Of a DNA stretch of 64,000 nt, positions 45,083 to 55,332 are shown piece by piece; position 1 is the first letter of the stretch; every line of letters starts with the position of its first letter. The notes beneath the pieces are model-generated. The model had not been told where the DNA came from. It ran no database searches and saw nothing but the letters and a program-made list of their open reading frames with translations. Where the stretch lies: NCBI RefSeq assembly GCF_014174305.1, contig NZ_JABEQH010000018.1:27816-91815 (forward strand). The letters are read 5' to 3'. The DNA is from Gluconacetobacter johannae (lineage in GTDB: Bacteria > Pseudomonadota > Alphaproteobacteria > Acetobacterales > Acetobacteraceae). Both the position numbers and the translations under genes were made by a program.

Positions 45083-45679
45083 ATGGAAAAACCGACCGTG
45101 GTTTCGGGTGGAACGACAACAATACCGATCGCCTCCGTTGCCAATGGCCTCGCGGGTCGTTACGCAACGGCACTCTATGAACTGGCCGCCGACCGGTGGT
45201 TGCTGGACGAGGTCCTGCCGCAGGCCGTGGCCCTGCGCGGGCTGATCGACGGCAATGCCGACTTCCGGGCTGTCCTGACCGACCGCACCCTGGACATCAG
45301 GGATGGCACGCGCGCGGTGCTGGCGGTGCTGGAGGCCCAGGGCTTCGGTGCGACCATCCGTAATTTCGTGGGCGTCGTCGCCCGCAACCGCCGCCTGTCC
45401 CGCCTGCCGGACATCCTTGACGCGCTGTCGGCGATCGCCGCCGCCAAGCGCGGGGAAGAGGTGGCCGAGGTCGTTTCGGCCCAGCCCCTGACGGACTTGC
45501 AGCGCATCCAGCTTCAGAGCCGCCTCGCCGAGGCCGGCTATTCCAGGGTCAACATTCAGGAGCGTGTCGATGCGGCGCTGCTGGGCGGTCTGGTCGTGCG
45601 CGTCGGCGCCCGGCTGTATGATACCAGCCTCAGATCCCGCCTGACCCGCCTGCACCACGCCATGAAGGGAGCCGCGTGA
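45083..45679 (+). CDS. atpH: ATP synthase F1 subunit delta
   Basis: 198 residues. N-terminal helical bundle [78 protein letters not shown], and the C-terminal [35 protein letters not shown]. It joins F1 to the peripheral stalk. First gene of an F1-only operon; in alphaproteobacteria the Fo genes lie elsewhere. The stop overlaps the atpA start. Confidence 0.96.
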   Translation: MEKPTVVSGGTTTIPIASVANGLAGRYATALYELAADRWLLDEVLPQAVALRGLIDGNADFRAVLTDRTLDIRDGTRAVLAVLEAQGFGATIRNFVGVVARNRRLSRLPDILDALSAIAAAKRGEEVAEVVSAQPLTDLQRIQLQSRLAEAGYSRVNIQERVDAALLGGLVVRVGARLYDTSLRSRLTRLHHAMKGAA

Positions 45680-47217
45680 TGGAAATCCGCCCCGCAGAGA
45701 TTTCGGATATCCTCAAGCAGCAGATCGCCACGTTCGATACGCCTGTCGATATCGCCGAGACGGGGACGATCCTGTCCGTCGGCGACGGCATCGCCCGCGT
45801 CTACGGGCTGCAGAACGTGCAGTCCGGCGAGATGGTCGAATTCCCGGCGACCGGCCAGCGCGGCATGGCGCTGAACCTTGAAAACGACAACGTCGGCGTC
45901 GTCATTTTCGGCGATGACGCCGACATGCGCGAAGGCGACCCGGTGTCGCGCACCGGCGCGGTCGTCGAGGTCCCCACCGGCAAGGCCCTGCTGGGCCGCG
46001 TGGTCGACGGCCTCGGCAACCCGATCGACGGCAAGGGGCCGCTGGTCGGCGACGTCGTCATGAAGCGCGCCGACGTCAAGGCGCCGGGCATCATGCCGCG
46101 CCAGTCGGTCAGCGAGCCGATGCAGACCGGCATCAAGGCCATCGACGCCCTGGTGCCGATCGGGCGCGGGCAGCGCGAGCTGATTATCGGCGACCGCCAG
46201 ACCGGCAAGACCGCCATCCTGATCGACACCATCGTCGCGCAGAAGTCGGTCAACGCGCTGGGTGACGACACGAAGTCGCTGTACTGCATCTATGTCGCGA
46301 TCGGGCAGAAGCGCTCGACGGTCGCGCAGCTGGTCCGCACGCTGGAGGAAGCGGGCGCGATGGAATATTCCATCGTGGTCGCCGCCACCGCTTCCGAGCC
46401 CGCCCCGCTGCAGTACCTGGCCCCCTACGCCGCCTGCGCGATGGGCGAGTATTTCCGCGACAACGGCATGCATGCGCTGATCGTCTATGACGATCTGTCC
46501 AAGCAGGCGGTGGCCTATCGCCAGATGTCGCTGCTGCTGCGCCGTCCGCCGGGCCGCGAGGCCTATCCGGGCGACGTGTTCTTCCTGCATTCCCGTCTGC
46601 TGGAACGCGCGGCCAAGATGTCGGACGCCTATGGCGCCGGGTCGCTGACGGCCCTGCCGGTCATCGAGACCCAGGCCGGCGACGTGTCCGCCTACATCCC
46701 GACCAACGTGATCTCGATCACCGACGGCCAGGTGTTCCTGGAGACCGACCTGTTCTACCGCGGCATCCGTCCGGCGGTGAATGTCGGCGGCTCGGTCTCG
46801 CGCGTCGGCTCCGCCGCGCAGATCAAGGCGATGAAGCAGGTGGCCGGCAAGATCAAGCTGGAGCTGGCGCAGTATCGCGAAATGGCCGCGTTCTCGCAGT
46901 TCGCCTCGGACCTCGATCCGGCGACGCAGAAGCAGCTGGCCCGCGGCGCGCGCCTGGTCGAGCTGCTGAAGCAGCCCGAGACCTCGCCCCTGGTGGTCGA
47001 GGAGCAGGTGGTCGTGCTGTTCGCGGGCACCCGCGGCTTCGTCGATGCCGTGCCGGTCGACAAGGTGATCGCCTACGAGCGCCAGCTGCTGGCCGAGATG
47101 CGTACCGCCGGCAAGGACATCCTGGCCTCGATCCGGACCGAACGGCAGATCACCAAGGACAACGAAGCCCGTCTGACCGAATTCCTGACGTCGTTCGGCC
47201 GTCAGTTCGCGGGCTGA
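45679..47217 (+). CDS. atpA: ATP synthase F1 subunit alpha
   Basis: 512 residues from the ATG at 45679; a GTG immediately before it is possible. Regulatory nucleotide-binding subunit: [18 protein letters not shown]-loop [90 protein letters not shown], and the DELSEED-equivalent C-terminal helices. Length fits the family. Confidence 0.99.
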   Translation: MEIRPAEISDILKQQIATFDTPVDIAETGTILSVGDGIARVYGLQNVQSGEMVEFPATGQRGMALNLENDNVGVVIFGDDADMREGDPVSRTGAVVEVPTGKALLGRVVDGLGNPIDGKGPLVGDVVMKRADVKAPGIMPRQSVSEPMQTGIKAIDALVPIGRGQRELIIGDRQTGKTAILIDTIVAQKSVNALGDDTKSLYCIYVAIGQKRSTVAQLVRTLEEAGAMEYSIVVAATASEPAPLQYLAPYAACAMGEYFRDNGMHALIVYDDLSKQAVAYRQMSLLLRRPPGREAYPGDVFFLHSRLLERAAKMSDAYGAGSLTALPVIETQAGDVSAYIPTNVISITDGQVFLETDLFYRGIRPAVNVGGSVSRVGSAAQIKAMKQVAGKIKLELAQYREMAAFSQFASDLDPATQKQLARGARLVELLKQPETSPLVVEEQVVVLFAGTRGFVDAVPVDKVIAYERQLLAEMRTAGKDILASIRTERQITKDNEARLTEFLTSFGRQFAG

Positions 47218-47233
47218 GGGACAGCAGGCACCC

Positions 47234-48115
47234 ATGGCTTCCCTCAAGGAACTCCGCGCGCGGATCGGAAGCGTCAAATCGACGAAGAAGATCACCAGCG
47301 CCATGAAGATGGTGGCAGCGGCCAAGCTGCGCCGGGCCCAGACCCGCGCCGAGGCCGCGCGCCCCTACGCCACGGCGATGCGCCGGATGCTGTCCGAACT
47401 CGGCCGCAGCGCGAAAGGCCAGTCCGGCCTGCCGGCGCTGCTGGCCGGAACGGGGAACGACAAGGTCCATCTGCTGGTCCCGATGACCAGCGATCGCGGC
47501 CTTGCGGGCGCCTTCAATGCCAACATCAACCGCGTGACGCGGAACCTGGTCCGACGCCTCCAGGCCGAGGGCAAGACCGTTCGCCTGCTGCCGGTGGGGC
47601 GGAAGGGGCATGACTACCTCACGCGCGAGTTCGCGGACCTGATCGTCGATCATGTCCATGGTTCGGGCGGCAAGGAAATCCCGTTCTCGGCCGCCGCCGA
47701 ACTGGGCGAGGCGATCACCAGCCGGCTGGGAAAGGGCGAATTCGACGTCTGCACGGTGATCTACAACCGGTTCAACAACGTCATGTCCCAGACGCCGACC
47801 GAGTTGCAGCTGATTCCGCTGGCGATGCCGGAGAACGACGACGCCGCCGTGCCGGATGCGCCGGTCTACGAATTCGAGCCCGGCGAGGAAGATCTGCTGT
47901 CCCGCCTGCTGCCGCGCAACCTCCAGGTCCAGCTCTATGCGACCATGCTGGAGAGCGCCGCCGGCGAGCAGGGCGCGCGCATGACCGCGATGGACAGCGC
48001 CACGCGCAACGCCGGCAAGGCTATCGACCGCCTGACACTGACGTACAACCGTACCCGTCAGACCAACATCACCAATGAACTGATCGAGATCATCTCGGGC
48101 GCCCAGGCTGTCTGA
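47234..48115 (+). CDS. atpG: ATP synthase F1 subunit gamma
   Basis: 293 residues, the rotary central stalk. ASLKELRARIGSVKSTKKITSAMKMVAAAKLRRAQ is the N-terminal coiled coil; SDRGLAGAFNANI and the C-terminal helix MTAMDSATRNAGKAIDRLTLTYNRTRQTNITNELIEIISGA are conserved. 16 bp behind atpA. Confidence 0.98.
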   Translation: MASLKELRARIGSVKSTKKITSAMKMVAAAKLRRAQTRAEAARPYATAMRRMLSELGRSAKGQSGLPALLAGTGNDKVHLLVPMTSDRGLAGAFNANINRVTRNLVRRLQAEGKTVRLLPVGRKGHDYLTREFADLIVDHVHGSGGKEIPFSAAAELGEAITSRLGKGEFDVCTVIYNRFNNVMSQTPTELQLIPLAMPENDDAAVPDAPVYEFEPGEEDLLSRLLPRNLQVQLYATMLESAAGEQGARMTAMDSATRNAGKAIDRLTLTYNRTRQTNITNELIEIISGAQAV

Positions 48116-49627
<1,512 letters not shown>

Positions 49628-49658
49628 ACGGTCGGATCCGGCGCAAGGAAGACAGCCC

Positions 49659-50072
49659 ATGCCGATTGAGGTCGAGATCGTCAGCCCCGAGAAAGTCCTG
49701 TTCTCGCGTGCTGTCGATATGGCGGTAATGCCGGGCCTGGAAGGCGATATCGCCGCCATGCCCGACCACGCGCCGATGATGCTGCTGCTGCGTGGCGGCG
49801 TGGTCGAACTGTATCAGGACGGGGCGGTGACCGACCGGTTCTTCGTGGCGGGCGGCTTCGCCGACCTGACCGCGACGCGCTGCACCATCCTGGCCGACCA
49901 GGCGACCGTACTGTCCGACCTGTCGGTCGATGCGGCCCAGGCCCGCCTGGCGGCGCTGGAGGCCTCGTACGAGGCCGCCGACAAGATGAACGTGCCGGCG
50001 CTGGACCTGCTGATGGAAAAGATGCAGTCCGCCCGCGCCGAGATCGAGGCCGCCGGCGGCCCGGCCGCCTGA
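49659..50072 (+). CDS. atpC: ATP synthase F1 subunit epsilon
   Basis: 137 residues. N-terminal beta sandwich IEVEIVSPEKVLFSRAVDMAVMPGLEGDIAAMPDHAPMMLLLRGGVVELY and a short C-terminal helix pair ending EIEAAGGPAA. It regulates rotation and hydrolysis. Last gene of the operon, followed by a strong terminator. Confidence 0.97.
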   Translation: MPIEVEIVSPEKVLFSRAVDMAVMPGLEGDIAAMPDHAPMMLLLRGGVVELYQDGAVTDRFFVAGGFADLTATRCTILADQATVLSDLSVDAAQARLAALEASYEAADKMNVPALDLLMEKMQSARAEIEAAGGPAA

Positions 50073-50102
50073 ACGGGGCCGGCGACGATCCGGACGGCTG
50101 GA

Positions 50103-50128
50103 ACAGCACCCTTCGGGGTGCTGTTTTC
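50103..50128 (+). terminator. Rho-independent terminator of the atp operon
   Basis: ACAGCACCC-TTC-GGGGTGCTGT followed by TTTCAT: a 9-bp stem with a UUCG-type loop and a short U-tract 30 bp after the atpC stop. Confidence 0.92.
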
Positions 50129-50140
50129 ATATGTAGAGGG

Positions 50141-50233
50141 AAGGTCGGGCTCTGCCCGAACCCGGCAAGGGCCTCGGCCCTTGCATCCCGTTCGTTTCAA
50201 AAGTCCCGGGTTTCCAACGGGCCAGGGCCTTTG
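50141..50233 (+). repeat. Dispersed palindromic repeat, divergent copy of modules A and C
   Basis: GGTCGGGC-TCT-GCCCGAACCC (module A), GCAAGGGC-CTC-GGCCCTTGC (the hairpin also found at 23506), then GGGTTTCCAACGGGCCAGGGCCTTTGG, a decayed module C left half. It lies between the atp terminator and queF. Confidence 0.75.
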
Positions 50234-50245
50234 GTTGCCTTGACT

Positions 50246-50725
50246 TCACCCCCGCCCGCGATAGCCCGGCACATCCTGGGGTGGAATCCACACCCCCTGC
50301 GGCGGCTCGCCGCTCTGCCAGAACACGTCGATGGGCATGCCGCCGCGCGGATACCAGTAGGCGCCGATCCGCAGCCAGACCGGCGACAGCAGATCGACCA
50401 GCGTGGTCGCGATCTGGACCGAGCAGGACTCGTGGAACGCGCCGTGGTTGCGGAAGCTGGTCAGGAACAGCTTCAGCGACTTGCTTTCGACGATCCACTG
50501 GTCGGGGACATAGTCGATGACCAGATGCGCGAAATCGGGCTGCCCGGTCACGGGGCAGAGCGAGGTGAATTCCGGCGCGGTGAAGCGGACCAGATAGCGG
50601 CGGTCGGGATAGGGGGCGGGGACGCGCTCCAGCGTCGCCTCCTCGGGGCTGGCGGGCTGGATCGAGGCCTGTCCAAGCTGGGTCAGCGTCTGGCTGCCGT
50701 CATCCGGGCGGGGGGGTGCGCTCAC
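50246..50725 (-). CDS. queF: NADPH-dependent 7-cyano-7-deazaguanine reductase QueF
   Basis: 159 residues, the short unimodular type. [47 protein letters not shown] contains the catalytic Cys (residue 57), the Asp and the QueF ESKS motif. It reduces preQ0 to preQ1 in queuosine synthesis in the cytoplasm. Monocistronic; no preQ1 riboswitch was recognised upstream. Confidence 0.97.
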   Translation of the reverse strand: MSAPPRPDDGSQTLTQLGQASIQPASPEEATLERVPAPYPDRRYLVRFTAPEFTSLCPVTGQPDFAHLVIDYVPDQWIVESKSLKLFLTSFRNHGAFHESCSVQIATTLVDLLSPVWLRIGAYWYPRGGMPIDVFWQSGEPPQGVWIPPQDVPGYRGRG

Positions 50726-50869
50726 GTCGCGTGTCCTTTGTTGCCGAGGGGCGGCCGGGCCGCCATGTCCGGGAGGGGTGATGTCAGAGCGGCATTCCCG
50801 CCGTCAAGCGGCAGTTTTTTCGCCCGCCAAAGCCTTCGCGCCGGTATCGGGCCATGATAACAGGACGAC

Positions 50870-52051
50870 ATGGCACGCGCATCCTCAGCGGGTTTCCCCG
50901 ATCCTGTCCTCATTACCACCACCGATGAGCTGACGGCCGTCGTCGACAGGCTGCGGCAGGAGCCCTTCGTCACCATCGACACGGAATTCGTGCGCGAACG
51001 GACGTACTGGCCCGAGCTGTGCCTGGTGCAGTTGGCCGGCCGGGACGAGGTGGTGGTGGTCGATACCTGCGCGTCGGGGCTCGACCTGGCGCCGCTGGGC
51101 GTGCTGCTGGATGACGCGCAGGTCGTCAAGGTCTTCCATGCCGCCCGGCAGGATCTGGAGATCTTCCTGCATATCTTCGGTCATCTGCCGGCGGCGCTGT
51201 TCGACACGCAGGTGGCGGCGATGGTGGCGGGCTATGGCGACCAGGTGGGGTACGACAATCTGGTCGCGTCCCTGGTCGGCGCGCATATCGACAAGGCGCA
51301 CCGGTTTTCGGACTGGTCGGCGCGGCCGCTGTCCGCCGCCCAGATCAGCTACGCGGCCGCCGACGTCACCTATCTGCGCGCCGTCTACGAACTGCTGCTG
51401 GACCGTCTGGAGCGGGAAGGACGGATGGGGTGGGTGTCCGCCGAACTGGCGGTCCTGTCCGACCCCGCGACCTTCCGGCCCGACCCCGAGACCCTGTGGG
51501 AAAGGATGCGGCCCCGGACGTCGAACCGGCGCATGCTGGGCACCCTGCGCGCGATCACCGCGTGGCGCGAGCGCGAGGCCCAGCGGGTGAACGTGCCCCG
51601 CCAGCGCCTGCTGAAGGACGAAAGCCTGCTGGAAATCGCCGCGACGGCGCCCCAGGATGTCGACGCCCTGGCGCGCATCCGTGGCGTGTCGCGCGGCTTC
51701 GCCGAGGGCCGTAGCGGCGCGGGCCTGCTGGAGGCCGTGGCCGCCGCCCGGGCGCTGCCCGACGCGGCCCTGCCGCGCCAGGCCCGTGGCAAGGATGGCC
51801 CCCGGCCGTCGCCCGCGCTGGTTGCGTTGCTGAAGGTGCTGCTGGCCGCGTGCTGCGAACAGCATGACGTGGCCCCCCGCCTGGTGGCGTCGTCCGAGGA
51901 TCTGGACCGGCTGGCGCTGGAGGCCGAACCCGACCTGCCGCTGATGACCGGCTGGCGCCGGGAGGTCTTCGGCGAGGATGCGCTGGCGCTGAAGGCCGGG
52001 CAGATGTTGCTGGGCGTCGATGGCAGCCGGGTGAAACGGATTCGCGCCTGA
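50870..52051 (+). CDS. rnd: Ribonuclease D
   Basis: 393 residues. DEDD-family exonuclease: FVTIDTEFVRERTYWPELCLVQLAG (D-E), VVKVFHAARQDLEIFLHIFG (D) and ISYAAADVTYLRAVYELL (Y-D). HRDC helices follow (WREREAQRVNVPRQRLLKDESLLEIAATAPQDVDALARIRGVSRGF). It matures tRNA 3' ends. Divergent from queF across a 144-bp gap. Confidence 0.96.
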   Translation: MARASSAGFPDPVLITTTDELTAVVDRLRQEPFVTIDTEFVRERTYWPELCLVQLAGRDEVVVVDTCASGLDLAPLGVLLDDAQVVKVFHAARQDLEIFLHIFGHLPAALFDTQVAAMVAGYGDQVGYDNLVASLVGAHIDKAHRFSDWSARPLSAAQISYAAADVTYLRAVYELLLDRLEREGRMGWVSAELAVLSDPATFRPDPETLWERMRPRTSNRRMLGTLRAITAWREREAQRVNVPRQRLLKDESLLEIAATAPQDVDALARIRGVSRGFAEGRSGAGLLEAVAAARALPDAALPRQARGKDGPRPSPALVALLKVLLAACCEQHDVAPRLVASSEDLDRLALEAEPDLPLMTGWRREVFGEDALALKAGQMLLGVDGSRVKRIRA

Positions 52052-52084
52052 CGATCCGCACACCGGTTTTACCGGGGTTGTGAA

Positions 52085-52140
52085 CAGGTTATGCCCAGCC
52101 TTGTCCACAAGATTTTGTGGTGGAATAGTTGAGTCGACCA
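52085..52140 (+). promoter_or_regulatory. Putative DnaA-box pair and GANTC site upstream of gcrA
   Basis: TTATGCCCA at 52089 and TTGTCCACA at 52101 each differ by one base from the DnaA box TTATNCACA. The palindrome CCACAA-GATT-TTGTGG spans 52105-52120, and GAGTC (a CcrM GANTC site) is at 52131. In Caulobacter DnaA activates gcrA and CcrM methylation gates GcrA promoters; that the same holds here is inference. Confidence 0.45.
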
Positions 52141-52186
52141 CAAGATAAGCCTAATTTCCGGTCATCCTTCGTCAGGAGATGGTGGC

Positions 52187-52882
52187 ATGGCAATGGAATG
52201 GACCGAGGAGACGATCACGCGTCTCCGCGAGCTCTGGCAGCAAGGGCTGTCGACGGCTGAAATCGGTCGGCAACTGGAAGTGACGAAGAACGCGGTGGTG
52301 GGCAAGGCGCATCGCCTGGGTCTGCAGGCACGTCCGTCCCCGATCCGCAGGCCGGCGGCATCGGCCCGTTCGACAGTCAAGGCGCCCGCGACCCCGGCGG
52401 AGTCCATTCCCGCCCCGGCCCAGGAAATGACGGCCCCGTCGGTTTCGATCCCGGCCGCGTCCGTTGCACCGGCCGGCATGCCGCCCGCGACGACCCAGCC
52501 GCCGCAGCCGGTGGCTGAGGTCCGTCCCGTCGCGGCCACCCCGGCCGAGGTCGCGCGTCCCGTAGTGGCCGCCCCGGTTCCGCCCGCCCCTCCGGTCGTG
52601 GCGCCTCCGGTCGCCGCGCCGCGGGCCGAAGCCCCTGTTACCCCCCCGGCGGACGAGGAAGCCGTACCCGCTGCCCGTCCCGAGGTCCGCGTGCCCCTGC
52701 GCGCCGTCGCGCCGCCGGCCCCGCGCCGCAGCGGCCTGACATGCTGCTGGCCGCTGGGCGATCCGGGAACGCCGGGCTTCCACTTCTGTGGCGCGACACC
52801 GGTGCCGGGCAAACCCTATTGCGTGGAGCACGCCCAGCTTGCGTACGTGAAGCTGCGCGACCGGCGCGACAACGTCGCCTGA
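52187..52882 (+). CDS. gcrA: GcrA cell-cycle regulator
   Basis: 231 residues. N-terminal DNA/sigma70-binding region MEWTEETITRLRELWQQGLSTAEIGRQL and TKNAVVGKAHRLGLQARPSPIRR. A long Pro/Ala/Val-rich linker of ~130 residues separates it from the C-terminal SGLTCCWPLGDPGTPGFHFCGATPVPGKPYCVEHAQLAY, with four Cys. GcrA acts with CcrM methylation to control cell-cycle promoters in alphaproteobacteria. The linker is much longer than in Caulobacter. Confidence 0.96.
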   Translation: MAMEWTEETITRLRELWQQGLSTAEIGRQLEVTKNAVVGKAHRLGLQARPSPIRRPAASARSTVKAPATPAESIPAPAQEMTAPSVSIPAASVAPAGMPPATTQPPQPVAEVRPVAATPAEVARPVVAAPVPPAPPVVAPPVAAPRAEAPVTPPADEEAVPAARPEVRVPLRAVAPPAPRRSGLTCCWPLGDPGTPGFHFCGATPVPGKPYCVEHAQLAYVKLRDRRDNVA

Positions 52883-52915
52883 AGATGTCTTCCGCCCCGG
52901 TCGGGGCGCGGAATG

Positions 52916-52954
52916 AAAAAAGCCGTTGCGGACTCCGCAACGGCTTTTTTTTTG
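52916..52954. terminator. Bidirectional terminator between gcrA and the bactofilin gene
   Basis: AAAAAAGCCGTTGCGG-ACT-CCGCAACGGCTTTTTTTT: an 11-bp perfect stem (52921-52931 with 52935-52945), flanked by A and T tracts, so it works on both strands for the convergent genes. Confidence 0.95.
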
Positions 52955-52997
52955 AGGCGCGGCATCCCCCGCCGGCGGACCGGCGGGAGAGGTCGGG

Positions 52998-53648
52998 TCA
53001 GGGTGTTTCCGGTTCGGCCAGCTCGGACGGGGCGGCCACCGGAGCGGGGGTCGTGTCCACCTCGCCGGGCAGTGGGCTGGCGCCGGTAATCATCTCCAGC
53101 TGGCCGGTGACCTGGCCGCCGTCCTCGACCTGCAGGCGGCGGCACTTGGCCTTGCCGATCAGGCGTCCGGTGGTGCGGATGGTCAGGCTGCCCCGCACGG
53201 TCAGCGTGCCGTCGATGGTGCCGGCGAGGTCCGCATCCTCGACCTCGATCTCACCCCGGAACATGCCGCCCTGGGCGACCTGAAGCTCCGTCGCGTGGAT
53301 CATCGAGGATTCGACCGTGCCCTCGACCACCAGGCGCTCGGCGTCCTGGATGGTGCCCTGCACGCTGATGCCGCGTCCGACCACCAATGTCCGGCGCTCC
53401 GCGCTGTCCTTGCGGCCGGCCGGGGACAGGCCCGGACGGGCCGGGGAGGGGGTGCCGGGGGCAGTGGGGGACGGTGCGGGCGGGAACGGGGCGCGGGCCA
53501 TTGCGGCGGTCTCCTTGGACGGAACGGAAGAGGGGGATGCGGCGGCGGGACGCGGGGACGGAGCCCCCGACGGCGGCGGCGGGAAACTCGTCTGCGGATT
53601 GGCCGGGCGGACCGGTTTCTCGTCTTCGGGCTTGCGTCGTTTGAACAA
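52998..53648 (-). CDS. Bactofilin (polymer-forming cytoskeletal protein)
   Basis: 216 residues from a TTG at 53648, giving FKRRKPEDEKPV, a basic start common to bactofilins; no ATG is suitably placed. A Pro/Ser-rich disordered region of ~90 residues precedes the beta-helix core: RTLVVGRGISVQGTIQDAERLVVEGTVESSM, AQGGMFRGEIEVEDADLAGTIDGTLTVRGSLTIRTTGRLIGKAKCRRLQVEDGGQVTGQLEM. A short Pro-rich tail ends it. It polymerises without nucleotide at the membrane and shapes the cell envelope in related bacteria. Confidence 0.93.
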   Translation of the reverse strand: MFKRRKPEDEKPVRPANPQTSFPPPPSGAPSPRPAAASPSSVPSKETAAMARAPFPPAPSPTAPGTPSPARPGLSPAGRKDSAERRTLVVGRGISVQGTIQDAERLVVEGTVESSMIHATELQVAQGGMFRGEIEVEDADLAGTIDGTLTVRGSLTIRTTGRLIGKAKCRRLQVEDGGQVTGQLEMITGASPLPGEVDTTPAPVAAPSELAEPETP

Positions 53649-53903
53649 GGGTACCCCGCTGAATGCAGTCTGTGATGGTGCCGGATGGGCTGGAAGATTG
53701 GTTTCAAAAAACCGCTGTGCAGTACAATTACACGCACGAGTCGGGGCGGAACAAGGGCGAAGCGCCAAGTTTGCGGACTTGAAATGTCCGCCATTGCGAC
53801 CCTTTCGTCCCGGTGTTAGCGAAGGGGGCTTGTGATTGACGATATTGGTTATTTGATGGCGCGGCGACCGGAAAGATCCGGGCCGCCGACAGGGGGAGCG
53901 AAC

Positions 53904-54926
53904 ATGAACGCGATGGACGGTGGCGCGGGGGCGGGGGCGGGATGCCGCTTCGATCTGCTGGGGATCGGAAACGCGATCATCGACGTCCTGGCCCCGGTCG
54001 ATCCGTCATTCCTGCTGGATCACGACATGGTCCCCGGCAGCATGACGCTGATCGACGCGGCGCGGGCCGAGACGCTGTACAACCTGATCCACCGCGAAAG
54101 GGAAATGGGCGGCGGATCGGCCGCGAACACCTGCGTCGTGGCCGCCAACATGGGCGCGCGGGTGGCGTACCTGGGCAAGGTCGCGGACGACGCCCCGGGC
54201 CGGGCCTTCGCCGCGGATCTGCAGGGGTCGGGCATCTTCTTCCCCTCCAGCTTCCTGACCGGGCGCGCCGCCGACGGGCAGCCGACCGCGCGCTGCCTGG
54301 TGCTGGTGACGCCCGACGGGCAGCGGACGATGAACACCTATCTGGGGGCCTGTGTCTCGTTCGGGCCGGAGGACGTGCTGGCCGACCTGGTGGCCAGCGC
54401 CCGCGTGACCTACCTGGAAGGCTATCTGTTCGACCCGCCGCACGCGCAGGAGGCCTTTCGCCGGGCCGCGTCGCTGGCGCACGAAGCCGGACGGCAGGTC
54501 GCGCTCTCGCTGTCCGACCCGTTCTGCGTGGCGCGTCACCGCGCCGCCTTCCGCGACCTGGTGCATGGCCATATCGACATCCTGTTCGCCAATGAGGAGG
54601 AAGTCTGTTCGCTGTACCAGACCGAGGATTTCGAGGCGGCGATGGAACATGCCGCCGCCGACACGCACTTCGCCGTCCTGACGCGGTCCGGACAGGGCAG
54701 CGTCATCATCCGCGCCGGCGAACGGATCGACGTCGCGCCCGTGGCGACCCAGGTGGTGGATACGACGGGCGCGGGCGACGCCTATGCAGCCGGCTTCCTG
54801 GCCGGATGGACGTCGGGCCGCTCGCTGGCCGAATGCGGCCGCCTGGGCAGCGTCGCGGCGTCCGAGATCATTTCCCATTATGGCGCGCGGCCGCTGGTCA
54901 ACCTGCGCCAGGACATGGAGCTGTAG
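53904..54926 (+). CDS. PfkB-family sugar/nucleoside kinase (adenosine-kinase-like)
   Basis: 340 residues from the ATG at 53904, after AGGGGGAG. FDLLGIGNAIIDVLAPVD, the substrate loop EMGGGSAANTCVVAANMGARVAYLGKVADDAPGRAF, and the anion-hole/catalytic Asp motif VVDTTGAGDAYAAGFLAGW are those of PfkB carbohydrate kinases, most like the adenosine kinase group. It phosphorylates a ribosyl substrate with ATP; the exact one is not fixed by sequence. Confidence 0.92.
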   Translation: MNAMDGGAGAGAGCRFDLLGIGNAIIDVLAPVDPSFLLDHDMVPGSMTLIDAARAETLYNLIHREREMGGGSAANTCVVAANMGARVAYLGKVADDAPGRAFAADLQGSGIFFPSSFLTGRAADGQPTARCLVLVTPDGQRTMNTYLGACVSFGPEDVLADLVASARVTYLEGYLFDPPHAQEAFRRAASLAHEAGRQVALSLSDPFCVARHRAAFRDLVHGHIDILFANEEEVCSLYQTEDFEAAMEHAAADTHFAVLTRSGQGSVIIRAGERIDVAPVATQVVDTTGAGDAYAAGFLAGWTSGRSLAECGRLGSVAASEIISHYGARPLVNLRQDMEL

Positions 54927-54962
54927 TCCGCCTGTCGGATCAGCCGCCCAGGAAGAAGGCGA

Positions 54963-54992
54963 CGCCCCCGCCCCGTCAGCCTGGCGGGGGCG
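54963..54992 (+). terminator. GC-rich hairpin after the kinase gene
   Basis: CGCCCCCGCC - 10-nt loop - GGCGGGGGCG, a perfect 10-bp stem 36 bp downstream of the stop but without a T-tract, so termination is uncertain. The 54927-55332 gap otherwise holds only the ABC remnant described separately. Confidence 0.5.
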
Positions 54993-54999
54993 CCATGGC

Positions 55000-55090
55000 C
55001 GGCGCCGGGTCGCAGGATGCCTGACAGAATCTTGATCGCCGTGGATTATCCCGCCCCGTTGGGGCCGATCAGGTGCGGCGCGCGAACGGC
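55000..55090 (-). pseudogene. Remnant of an ABC-transporter ATP-binding subunit (Walker A only)
   Basis: Minus-strand codons 55072-55013 read LIGPNGAG-stop-STAIKILSGIL, that is, the Walker A box GPNGAGKST and following helix with the catalytic Lys codon changed to TAA at 55046-55048 (one base from AAA). RPGAG follows, as in ABC ATPases. Upstream VAVRA fits the preceding beta strand with a small deletion. No signature or Walker B motifs remain nearby. It is clearly a decayed gene fragment. Confidence 0.75.
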
Positions 55091-55332
55091 CACCGGCTAC
55101 TGGCGGGCGGCGTGGACATGGTCTCCTTATGGCCGCCGGGACGCTGTTGCGCGCGGGGCGCGCCCCCGCCGGGCGGTGGGGGCATGAAGTTTCGCGTGCA
55201 ATCCGCGTGCGTCCCCTCTATCAACCCCGGGAATACGGAATCATCTGTCGGTCCTGTCCGTGACGCAAGGGCGCCCGGGCCGGCCGGCGCGCCCGTCGGG
55301 TGCCCCGCGAAGGAAGTCAGGTCACACACGTT

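Noticed and set aside
54963..54992. GC-rich hairpin considered as a clear rho-independent terminator
   Set aside because: The stem is strong but no U-tract follows on either strand, so it is kept only at low confidence.
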